Assembly: GCA_020025455.1 (NCBI GenBank)
Contig: JAHHSC010000018.1
Location: 1-18,667, forward strand
Direction of reading: 5' to 3'
Origin: Lawsonibacter sp.
Lineage (GTDB): Bacteria; Bacillota; Clostridia; Oscillospirales; Oscillospiraceae
Length of the DNA: 18,667 nt
Positions within the stretch are counted from its first letter, which is position 1. Each line of letters opens with the position of its first letter. Position numbers and translations under genes: made by a program. Positions 6,135-13,416 of this stretch are shown here, one piece after another. Under the pieces are notes generated by a model, which worked only from the letters and a program-made list of their open reading frames with translations, was not told where the DNA came from and did no database searches.

Positions 6135-7190
6135 TCATCTCCGCTGCCGGGCTGAGGATGCAGCCAGCTCCAGCAACAGGTTCGTCAGCAACTCTTTGCC
6201 GTCCTGTCCGGTAGACTTCATGGCCAAGTCCACCTGTCCGCAGCGGATCACCGCCTGTCGGCACCACGCGGTCGATACCCGTCTGGCGCTGGTCATGACC
6301 TTCTCTGCCGCGTAGGAGGAGCGTATGGACCACTGGTCCATCAAATAACGTGTTCCCTTTCCCTGCTCCATGGCCAGCCGCGCAGAGTAGAGCTGCCGCA
6401 TCTGGCGGCCCAGGGACCACATGATCTTGATGGGAGGCTCCTGCATCTGATAGAGCTCCCCCAAAACCGATGCCGCCCGGTCGTAATTTCCCTCCCCGAT
6501 GGCGTCGGTCATGCGGTATACCACCGTGCTGAGCTGCGGGGTGGCCACCGCCTCGATATCCTCCTGGGTGATGCGTTTCTGTCTGGCATAGGCACTGATC
6601 TTTTCGATCTCACTCAGCAGGTTATTCATCAGGTCCCCGCACAAAAAGATCAGGTCCTCGGCCAGCCGCCGGTCGATTTCCTTCCCCAGAGCGCCAAAGT
6701 GCCGAATCACCCACCTGACCAGATCACCCTGATCCTGGCGGGCAAAATTGACCACAGCACCGTACTTTTTCAGTGCACCGGCCATTTTGGTTCTGGCGTC
6801 CCCCTTATACTCGATCAAGTCATAAATGAACACCAGGCAGCAGTAATCAGGCAGCTGGGACAGAATCTGGATATAGGCCTCCCGGTCCTTCTCCCCCGCC
6901 TTGTAGAGGTCAAAGTCCACGACTGTCACCAGGGTGCGGTCGGCCATCATGGGCAGGCAGTCTACCGCATCCATCAGCTTCTGTGGAGACATATCCTTTG
7001 CGGAGAGCTCGTGGAGATTAAACTCCCCCATACCGCCGCTGAGAATCTGCTTGCGCAGCCGATCCATGTAGTAATCCCGCAGGTAGGTCTCCTCGCCATG
7101 GAATACATAGAGTTTCCCCGGCTGTCCTGCCGCAAGGGCCTTCTTTAATTCCTGAAGTCCAGCGGTGTCCGGTTTTGCTTTCTGAGCCAT
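6135..7190 (-). CDS. holA: DNA polymerase III subunit delta
   Basis: HolA is the clamp-loader subunit that opens the beta sliding clamp during chromosome replication. The product has 351 residues, the usual size. Near the N-terminus is the family's GKLYVFHGEETYLRDYY; domain II has TLVTVVDFDLYK and CLVFIYDLIEY. The C-terminal collar domain has MWSLGRQMRQLYSARLAM. Delta lacks a functional P-loop, consistent with what is seen. The start is ATG at 7190 with AAGGAGG 7 nt upstream; the longer open frame to 7253 would overlap comEC and has no binding site at its start. It follows comEC by 46 nt, the common Firmicute order comEC-holA. Confidence 0.93.
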   Translation of the reverse strand: MAQKAKPDTAGLQELKKALAAGQPGKLYVFHGEETYLRDYYMDRLRKQILSGGMGEFNLHELSAKDMSPQKLMDAVDCLPMMADRTLVTVVDFDLYKAGEKDREAYIQILSQLPDYCCLVFIYDLIEYKGDARTKMAGALKKYGAVVNFARQDQGDLVRWVIRHFGALGKEIDRRLAEDLIFLCGDLMNNLLSEIEKISAYARQKRITQEDIEAVATPQLSTVVYRMTDAIGEGNYDRAASVLGELYQMQEPPIKIMWSLGRQMRQLYSARLAMEQGKGTRYLMDQWSIRSSYAAEKVMTSARRVSTAWCRQAVIRCGQVDLAMKSTGQDGKELLTNLLLELAASSARQRR

Positions 7191-7236
7191 TGTGGTTCCT
7201 CCTTGCGGTCCTATCTGTTTTCTATCTATTTTCGAG

Positions 7237-9546
7237 TCAGTCAATCGAATCAAAGCACACGGTCACAGTCCCATCCCAGTCCGTACAGTAGACCTCCGCA
7301 CCGATTTCGGCAAAACGCTCCAGCGCCTCACGGCCAGGGTGTCCATAGCGGTTGTGTTTTCCGGCTGAAATTACGACCCGTTCAGGCCGCACCCGGTTCA
7401 GCAGCCGCGCGCCGTTGGCGTCGTCGGAGCCATGGTGACCCGCCACCATCAATTCCACATCGGGCAGCTTTCTTCGTGCCAGCAGGCGTTCTTCTACTGT
7501 CTGGTTCATATCACCCGTAATAAGCACTTCCGTCTCGCCCGCTGCAGCCAGCACGGTGAGACTGCGCAGGTTTCCCTCCTGCCGCCCCACCATGGGCGGA
7601 TATACTGTAATGGTTTTATCCTTGCCATCACTTACCACTACATCATCCTTCTTTATTTGCTGCACCTTGGCCCCCACCGCCTGCAGCATGGACATCGTCT
7701 CGTCATAGATCGGGTCATCCTGCGCGATAGGCGGCAGGACAACCGTGTCCACCTTCACACGGCGTAGAAGCTGCGGCACTCCGTTGGCGTGGTCTGCATC
7801 GTAGTGGGAAAGCACCAGCAGATCGATGCTCTTTACCCCCCTGGATAGCAGGTAGTCTGCCGCCACATCGCCCGCGTTCGCGCGGCCGAAGCCGCCGCAG
7901 TCTACTAGGGCCACGTTCTCCCCCGCGCGCAAAACCACACTCTGTCCCTGCCCTACATCCAGCACAGTCACCAGCAGCTCACCGCGGCGAAAGTCCTGAA
8001 CTGTGAGCGTAACCGCCACTGCCAACAGTACGGCTGCGGTACATGCCGGATAGCGAACCTGCTTTCTGCCCGGTAGAAGGATGTTTACCACCAGGAGAAT
8101 ACAGACAAACAGCAACCATATCTGATAATATACCACATCTAAGGGGATCGATGCCAGAGCAGGTTTTGCAAACCACTCCGTTCCCGCCAGGAAAATACGG
8201 GCCAGCAGCACAAACGGAGCCGCGACGACCGTGCCAGCCGCAGGACTGAATATCCCAGCCAGGCCTGCCAAAAAGGACCCCGGAAGGATCAGCGATACCA
8301 TCCATACCAACGTCAGGTTGGAAATAGGAGAAATCAAGGAAATCGTATTGAAATGGATCGTGGACAGCAGCAGCGTAAAAAGAGAAGCTCCCAACGTGGT
8401 TGCCAGTACCTCAGCGGCATGGTACAGACATGTTTGTACCGGACGCAAACGCCTATATTTTTTCAGCTTGTCCAGCCTCATTCCCGCACATAGCCACGTC
8501 TGAATCGGTCTGGACGTCAACAAAATCCCGGCCACAGCGGCAAACGAAAGCTGCAACCCAACATGGGCCGCCGACATGGGGTTCCAAATCAGGAGCAGCA
8601 TCAGCGCAAACAACAGTGCCGTGACATCGTCCCGCTCCCGATTAAGTAGCGGGGCCAGTTGGAGCATTGTGATCATAATTGCCGCCCGTACCACCGATGG
8701 CGTATTGCCCGCCACCCCGCAGAATACAGCAGAGAACCCAATCACGGCCAGAGCCGTACTCCTCTTTCCCCTGCCCAATAGAAGGGCAAGCAGATCTGCC
8801 AGCACTGCCAAGTGCATGCCGGATACCGCCACAACGTGGGAAAGCCCGGCCCGCCGCAGACAACCTGTCATCTCCGTCCCCATGTCCTGTCGGTCACCGG
8901 TGACCAACGCCTTCATCAATGGAGAAACATCTTCCGGAACACTCTGGTCAATGCTGGTGTTCAGCGCTTTTGAAATGACCACGGGCCAGTACCGCAGCGG
9001 GGTCCAATTTGGTCTTGTGATTTCCAAGCGGCCATATGCCTGGGCGCGCAGGAAAATGCCTTTGGCCGTATCATAAAAGATCGGTTCTCCGCCCCGGTTA
9101 CGGGTCGCAAGCTCGCAGAAGGCTACCGTTTCAATGTGGTCCCCCGGCCTTATGGTTTCGGCCTGCTCATCCAAACGGACCTCTGCGGTGACCGTTGCTC
9201 CCTGCTCCATCTCTACCCGTACCAGCACGGAAACGCCGCTGGTTTCCTGGCGTGGGTATTCAGCCGCCACTCCGGATAGACGAACGGTTCGGCCGTCCAG
9301 GGCTCGGGCCGGGGCAAGGAAAATCATGCGGTACACCGCAGACCACAGGAACCCCGCTGCTAAACCGGCGCATATCAACATGACAATCAGACCGGGATCG
9401 TTCTGGCGGCTGCGCACCTTTTTTCCAAAGGCCGCCAGCAACAGCGAGAGGACCACCATAGGAAGAAGGAACCACTCCGGAACCAGGTAGCAGGAAAGAA
9501 AGGCAGCGGCAGAAAACCCACCTGCAAACATTGCCAGGATTCGCAC
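7237..9546 (-). CDS. comEC: ComEC/Rec2 DNA-uptake channel protein
   Basis: ComEC forms the inner-membrane channel that imports single-stranded DNA during natural transformation. The order is: N-terminal hydrophobic segments and a soluble beta domain (about 80-190); the polytopic competence domain (about 200-510) with GLSHVVAVSGMHLAVL and GNTPSVVRAAIM; and a C-terminal metallo-beta-lactamase-like domain (about 525-769) with LDVGQGQSVV, SHYDADHANG and AGHHGSD. Metal-ligand positions in the HxDxDH motif are intact (HYDADH). I place the start at GTG 9546 (769 residues, normal length) with GGGGGAG about 5 nt upstream; the frame stays open to 9792, but that part covers the divergent promoters and looks non-coding. 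The gene appears complete. Whether the organism is ever competent cannot be judged here. Confidence 0.92.
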   Translation of the reverse strand: MRILAMFAGGFSAAAFLSCYLVPEWFLLPMVVLSLLLAAFGKKVRSRQNDPGLIVMLICAGLAAGFLWSAVYRMIFLAPARALDGRTVRLSGVAAEYPRQETSGVSVLVRVEMEQGATVTAEVRLDEQAETIRPGDHIETVAFCELATRNRGGEPIFYDTAKGIFLRAQAYGRLEITRPNWTPLRYWPVVISKALNTSIDQSVPEDVSPLMKALVTGDRQDMGTEMTGCLRRAGLSHVVAVSGMHLAVLADLLALLLGRGKRSTALAVIGFSAVFCGVAGNTPSVVRAAIMITMLQLAPLLNRERDDVTALLFALMLLLIWNPMSAAHVGLQLSFAAVAGILLTSRPIQTWLCAGMRLDKLKKYRRLRPVQTCLYHAAEVLATTLGASLFTLLLSTIHFNTISLISPISNLTLVWMVSLILPGSFLAGLAGIFSPAAGTVVAAPFVLLARIFLAGTEWFAKPALASIPLDVVYYQIWLLFVCILLVVNILLPGRKQVRYPACTAAVLLAVAVTLTVQDFRRGELLVTVLDVGQGQSVVLRAGENVALVDCGGFGRANAGDVAADYLLSRGVKSIDLLVLSHYDADHANGVPQLLRRVKVDTVVLPPIAQDDPIYDETMSMLQAVGAKVQQIKKDDVVVSDGKDKTITVYPPMVGRQEGNLRSLTVLAAAGETEVLITGDMNQTVEERLLARRKLPDVELMVAGHHGSDDANGARLLNRVRPERVVISAGKHNRYGHPGREALERFAEIGAEVYCTDWDGTVTVCFDSID

Positions 9547-9661
9547 ATTCTCTCCCCCTACCTTCCAGCAGAAAGACACACCCGCTGTATCGTCCGTTGG
9601 TGTCAAGCGAGGGTCTGCTTCTGCTTCGTTTCTGTTTCGCACAACAAGCGTACTGTCTGGT

Positions 9662-9690
9662 AGTGTAGCGCTGAATACGCAAAAAAGCAA
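9662..9690 (-). promoter_or_regulatory. Candidate promoter of comEC-holA-rnmV
   Basis: On the minus strand TTGCTT (9685-9690), 17 nt, then TACACT (9662-9667), leaving a leader of about 110 nt before the comEC GTG. The match is moderate. Another TTGACA (near 9603-9608) has no -10 box at proper spacing. Confidence 0.38.
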
Positions 9691-9718
9691 GTATCCCGGC
9701 CGCCATAAATTTTCAAGC

Positions 9719-9747
9719 TTGCGCCTTTTCCGGATGCATATTATAAT
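9719..9747 (+). promoter_or_regulatory. Promoter of mrnC-rqcH
   Basis: The plus strand has TTGCGC (9719-9724), 17 nt, then a perfect TATAAT (9742-9747), about 37 nt before the mrnC binding site region. The -35 box is weak, the -10 strong. It points away from the comEC promoter, about 30 nt apart. Confidence 0.6.
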
Positions 9748-9790
9748 AAGTTGGACTATATTTTGATGATTTATGGAGGGAGTCATTCCC

Positions 9791-10195
9791 ATGACAGATT
9801 ATTTTAAGCTCGATATGCCGAAAGACCAACTGCTGGCGATCAGCAGTTTAGGTCTCGCTCACCTGGGTGACAGCGTTTACGAGGTGATGGTGCGATCTTG
9901 GCTGTGTCTCAACGGGAAAGCCAAAGCGAAGGACCTGCACCGCGCCACGGTCCAGTACGTGGCCGCCCCCGCCCAGGCCGCCCGCATGGAACGCATCGCA
10001 CCCCACCTGACGGAGGAAGAGGCCGATGTCTTTCGCCGTGGCCGCAACACTGCCCCCCACTCGGTTCCAAAGGCCGCCAGCCGCGCCCAGTACCAAACCG
10101 CGACTGGTTTTGAGGCCCTGTTCGGCTGGCTTTTTCTGCAGGGCCGCACCGAGCGGCTCAATGAGTTGTTTGCTATGATGATGGAGGAGGATTGA
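9791..10195 (+). CDS. mrnC: Mini-ribonuclease III (MrnC)
   Basis: Mini-III is a dimeric, RNase-III-fold enzyme without a dsRNA-binding domain; in Bacillus it matures 23S rRNA ends. The product has 134 residues, the family length. The catalytic signature GLAHLGDSVYEVMVRSWL carries Asp27 and Glu31, and the second half contains RRGRNTAPHSVPKAAS followed by YQTATGFEALFGWLFLQ, the second acidic helix. The start is ATG at 9791; GGAGGG is about 10 nt upstream, a slightly long gap. The in-frame ATG at 9773 lies in the binding site itself. rqcH follows after 36 nt without a terminator, so the two are probably cotranscribed. In many Firmicutes this gene sits with cysS and rlmB; that is not the case here. 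Confidence 0.94.
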   Translation: MTDYFKLDMPKDQLLAISSLGLAHLGDSVYEVMVRSWLCLNGKAKAKDLHRATVQYVAAPAQAARMERIAPHLTEEEADVFRRGRNTAPHSVPKAASRAQYQTATGFEALFGWLFLQGRTERLNELFAMMMEED

Positions 10196-10231
10196 CCCTC
10201 CTCTCCATTCCGTTACGAAGAGGTGATTTCT

Positions 10232-11998
10232 GTGCCACTTGACGCACTTTGTTTGTCCGGCCTGGTCCATGAACTGAGCACCAGCATCACCGGTTCCAAA
10301 ATCGACAAGATCTATCAGCCCGCACGGGAGGAGATCATTCTGGGTCTGCGCGCCCCCATCGGCAATGTAAAGCTGCTGCTGTCTGCCAGCCCGAACCATC
10401 CCCGTCCCCAGTTGACCAAGCTTCCCCGTGAAAACCCCGACAAGCCCCCCATGTTTTGTATGCTGCTGCGTAAGTACCTGCTGGGCGGGCGCATCACATC
10501 CATCACGCAGCCCCATCTGGAGCGCATCGTGGAATTTCAACTGGACACGCTTGATGAGTTGGGCGACCGTGTGGAGCGCCGCCTCATTTTAGAGGCAATG
10601 GGCCGCCACGCCAATCTGATCCTGGTGGACCAGGAAGGCCGAATTATGGACTGTCTCCGTCATGTAGACAGTGACCTGTCCTCACAGCGGCAGGTCATGC
10701 CCGGTATGTTCTACCGTCCCCCTGCCCAGCAGCCAAAGAAAGACCCCACCGTTTTGGATCGGGAGGCTCTGGAACATCTGTTATCTCTGGCCCCCGAGGA
10801 GTGCCAGGCCGACCGCTGGCTGTTGGATACCTTCAATGGCCTCTCCCCCCTGATCTGCCGGGAAATTGCTCAGCGGGCAGGTGGCGCCACGGATGTACGG
10901 CTCCACGTTCTGGGCGAAGAGGGCCGAAAGGCGCTTCTTGACCAGCTGGAATCCGTTCTCGCATCTGTACGGGATAATTCCTTTACACCGACTGTACTCA
11001 CATTTGATGGAAAGCCAAAAGACTTTTCGTTTCTCCCGATCACGCAGTATGGCAGCGCGGCGGTGCTCACTGAGTATTCCTCCTTTTCCCAACTGCTGGA
11101 TGACTTCTATGAACAGCGGGAACAGCTGGAGCGAGTCAAGCAGAAGGGCCAGGATCTGATCCGTTCTGTCACCAACGCGCGGGACCGTGCCGCCCGCAAA
11201 ATCGCCAACCAGGAGAAAGAGCTGGAGGCCACCTACGGCCGCGAGCGGCTGCGGGAGCTAGGCGACATCATCACCAGCAATCTCCACTGCATGGAGCGCG
11301 GCATGAGCTGTCTTTGTGCGGTAGACTTTTACGACCCGGAGGCCAAAGAGATCAAGATCAAGCTGGACCCCCTACTCACCCCTCAGCAGAATGCCGCCAA
11401 GTACTACAAGGAGTACAACAAGGCCAAAACCGCTGAGGAGATGCTCACCATTCAGTTAGAGAAGGGCCGGCAGGCACTGGACTATCTGAATAGTGTATTG
11501 GAAAACATCAGCCTGGCGGAGGGTGAGCGCGACCTGGGTGAGATTCGTCAGGAACTCACCGATACCGGCTATCTTCGCCGTCAGAACAAGGGCGGGAAGA
11601 ACCCCAATAAGCGCTTGTCCTCTAAGCCCATGGAGTTTCGTTCCTCCACCGGTATGCGGATCAGCGTTGGGAAAAACAATCTGCAAAATGACCGCTTGAC
11701 CTGCAAACAGGCGTTTAAGACCGACATCTGGTTCCACACCCAGAAGATTCATGGCTCCCACGTCATCCTCTGGACCGAGGGAAAGGAGCCCGATCTCACA
11801 AGTTTGAACGAGGCCGCCTGCCTGGCCGCCTGGTTTTCCCAGGGCCGGGATGGCGTCAAGGTCCCTGTGGATTATGCCCCTGTCCGCTATGTAAAGAAGC
11901 TGGCGGGTGCCAATCCCGGCATGGTCACTTACACCAACTATGAAACTGCCTGGGTCACTCCAGACGGAGAGCTGGCTAAGAAGCTGCGCATGAAATAA
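10232..11998 (+). CDS. rqcH: Ribosome quality control factor RqcH (NFACT family, FbpA-like)
   Basis: RqcH binds split 50S subunits with stalled nascent chains and recruits tRNA-Ala to add C-terminal alanine tails that mark proteins for degradation. Some family members were first described as fibronectin-binding proteins. The 588-residue product has the NFACT-N domain (about 1-200; LCLSGLVHEL at the start, LEAMGRHANLILVD near 115-128), a middle helical region with coiled coil (about 270-440; FYEQREQLERVKQKGQDLI), and NFACT-R (about 460-575; ISVGKNNLQNDRLTCKQAF, DIWFHTQKIHGSHVIL). All typical segments are present. I chose GTG at 10232: AGGTG lies 6 nt upstream and the product then begins MPLDALCLSGL as relatives do; an in-frame GTG at 10223 overlaps that binding site. 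Confidence 0.94.
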   Translation: MPLDALCLSGLVHELSTSITGSKIDKIYQPAREEIILGLRAPIGNVKLLLSASPNHPRPQLTKLPRENPDKPPMFCMLLRKYLLGGRITSITQPHLERIVEFQLDTLDELGDRVERRLILEAMGRHANLILVDQEGRIMDCLRHVDSDLSSQRQVMPGMFYRPPAQQPKKDPTVLDREALEHLLSLAPEECQADRWLLDTFNGLSPLICREIAQRAGGATDVRLHVLGEEGRKALLDQLESVLASVRDNSFTPTVLTFDGKPKDFSFLPITQYGSAAVLTEYSSFSQLLDDFYEQREQLERVKQKGQDLIRSVTNARDRAARKIANQEKELEATYGRERLRELGDIITSNLHCMERGMSCLCAVDFYDPEAKEIKIKLDPLLTPQQNAAKYYKEYNKAKTAEEMLTIQLEKGRQALDYLNSVLENISLAEGERDLGEIRQELTDTGYLRRQNKGGKNPNKRLSSKPMEFRSSTGMRISVGKNNLQNDRLTCKQAFKTDIWFHTQKIHGSHVILWTEGKEPDLTSLNEAACLAAWFSQGRDGVKVPVDYAPVRYVKKLAGANPGMVTYTNYETAWVTPDGELAKKLRMK

Positions 11999-12260
11999 AT
12001 CAAACTTGCTAGCAAACGCCTCGCTCGGCCGCTGCGAAGCGTTCCCATCGGCAAGCCAAAATCAGAAGTGGGTCACAAATGTGACCCACTTCTGTCTGTT
12101 GATGCTGGTTGGGAATGGCGATGGCAGTCATATCCGCCCAAGCATTCCATGCCCCTGCCGTCACGCCAAGCTGCCAGGACCAGATTCCCCTGGTCATCAT
12201 GCTCAACCAGTTTTTTGATTTTCTTTGAATCGAGTCCTTCCGCTCCCAAGCTGTAGCGTC
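11999..12260. other. Hairpin-rich convergent intergenic region
   Basis: This stretch between rqcH and the kinase gene (which point toward each other) has no credible gene. It holds, in order: TTGCTAGCAA (12006-12015); an imperfect hairpin AACGCCTCGC/GCGAAGCGTT (12015-12043); a perfect palindrome (12063-12094); a weaker GGAATG/CATTCC stem (about 12111-12147); and GACCAG/CTGGTC (12178-12195). None has a good U-tract. Confidence 0.6.
12063..12094. repeat. Perfect 32-bp palindrome, possible bidirectional terminator
   Basis: The arms CAGAAGTGGGTCACA and TGTGACCCACTTCTG are exactly complementary over 15 bp and separated by only AA. The transcript would form a stem of about 14 bp. On the minus strand it is followed by ATTTTGG, on the plus strand by TCTGTTG, so the U-tracts are poor in both directions. 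Its place between convergent genes suits a transcription end; such symmetry would also suit a dispersed repeat or protein-binding site. Confidence 0.75.
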
Positions 12261-13196
12261 TCAATAAGAGAGTGTGCTGCCGCCAATAAACTCCCGGATC
12301 AGAGAGTTGTCCGCCACGTTATCGGCACTCATGGCCTCGATTTGCTCATACCCATTCAGAATATCGGCCACCACAGGAAATTCCTTCTGCGAAACCTCTT
12401 TCAGCAGCGGCACCACAAAGGGCTTCAGCACAGAGCACTCACAGGCCAGAGAGCTATCGAACAGCAGATCGGCGTTCTCTTTATAGGGTGTAATATACAG
12501 CCGCTCTCCCCTGCTCACATTAGCCCACATCCGAAGGGTACGCTCGGCAGGGTTTCCGCGGAAATTGTAGTCGCGTACAATGCGTCGGCACAGCCGCATC
12601 CAGCCGTGACGGAACACCACCGTGTCGTTGTCATCCACGATATTGGAGCGGGCAGCAATATAGAGCTTGAACGCATGGGGGTTCTTGCCCACAATTACAT
12701 CGTTCAGCGCGTGGATTCCCTCAAAAATAGCCATTTCATCCTGACCGAGCTTCAAGTGCTGGGACACCACGCCCTCCAGTCGGCTGTGGGTGGGAAAATC
12801 ATATTTTGGAATATCAATCCCCTCGTCCCGGTCCAGCATACTGAAGTGATGGTTCAGAAGATCGATGTCCAGACAGAAGGGGGATTCAAAATCGTAATCG
12901 CCCTCCCGCGTGCGAGGAGCCGTATCCGGGTCCACTGTGTTGAAGTAGTTATCCATCGAAATGGTGTAGGTCTCCACACCGCTGTGATCCAGCACATCCT
13001 CGATCCGCATGGCCGTGGTGGTTTTGCCAGAACCGGAAGGGCCGGCCAGCAGAATCACACGGGAGCGACTGCGGCGGGCGGCAATGCCTCGTGCAGCTGC
13101 GGCAATCTCCGCACTGTAATCGGCATCGCACTTCTTGGCAAAGGCGGCGGGATCTGTGCGGACTGCCTGGTTAATTTCAGATAGACGATATGACAT
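12261..13196 (-). CDS. Uridine kinase-like P-loop nucleoside kinase
   Basis: The product is a cytosolic kinase of the phosphoribulokinase/uridine kinase family, predicted to phosphorylate a nucleoside (probably uridine or cytidine). Its 311 residues have a short N-terminal helical region, then Walker A GPSGSGKT at 52-59. The substrate-side motifs ISMDNYF and YDFESPFCLDIDLL follow, then IPKYDFPTHSR, the Walker-B-like AIFEGIHALN, and RIVRDYNFRG in the lid region. It is longer than classical Udk (about 210) but lacks the N-terminal TGS-type part found in longer clostridial kinases. The exact substrate is therefore uncertain. The start is ATG at 13196 with AGGAGG 9 nt upstream; the frame open to 13277 runs across the promoter. 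It is a single-gene unit with its own promoter, behind the sipL terminator. Confidence 0.85.
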   Translation of the reverse strand: MSYRLSEINQAVRTDPAAFAKKCDADYSAEIAAAARGIAARRSRSRVILLAGPSGSGKTTTAMRIEDVLDHSGVETYTISMDNYFNTVDPDTAPRTREGDYDFESPFCLDIDLLNHHFSMLDRDEGIDIPKYDFPTHSRLEGVVSQHLKLGQDEMAIFEGIHALNDVIVGKNPHAFKLYIAARSNIVDDNDTVVFRHGWMRLCRRIVRDYNFRGNPAERTLRMWANVSRGERLYITPYKENADLLFDSSLACECSVLKPFVVPLLKEVSQKEFPVVADILNGYEQIEAMSADNVADNSLIREFIGGSTLSY

Positions 13197-13229
13197 AGTT
13201 CGATGCCTCCTATTTTGTAGCATATTACC

Positions 13230-13258
13230 ATCATAGCGGAAAAGGATTCCAAGTGCAA
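13230..13258 (-). promoter_or_regulatory. Sigma-A promoter of the nucleoside kinase
   Basis: On the minus strand TTGCAC (13253-13258), 17 nt, then TATGAT (13230-13235), about 35 nt before the start codon. Both boxes differ little from consensus. A short inverted repeat AAACCAG/CTGGTTT (13265-13287) lies immediately upstream; its role is unknown. Confidence 0.75.
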
Positions 13259-13372
13259 GAGGCAAAACCAGGGCCACTGTCTGGTTTCAGACGCAAAGAG
13301 CCCCTTTGTTCCTATCCAAGCGGAACCGATGGGTCTATGCTGAACATGGATTCATCTTTTTTATCGTCTCTC

Positions 13373-13412
13373 AAAAGAGGAAGCGTCTGCCAAGGCAGAC
13401 GCTTCCTCTTTT
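13373..13412 (-). terminator. Strong terminator directly after sipL
   Basis: A perfect 18-bp inverted repeat (AAAAGAGGAAGCGTCTGC with GCAGACGCTTCCTCTTTT, centre CAAG) begins 4 nt after the sipL stop codon. On the minus strand the arm ends in CTCTTTT; on the plus strand it ends in CTCTTTTT, so it can act in both directions. It separates sipL from the kinase promoter. Confidence 0.92.
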
Positions 13413-13416
13413 TCAT

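Noticed and set aside
9547..9792. N-terminal extension of comEC by about 82 codons.
   Set aside because: It covers the divergent promoters, gives a product longer than the family, and lacks a binding site at its ATG, whereas GTG 9546 has one.
12073..12264. Minus-strand frame of 63 codons starting with TTG inside the kinase stop codon.
   Set aside because: No ribosome binding site, its 3' end runs through the perfect palindrome, and the translation resembles no family; it might be a gene remnant but I cannot support that.
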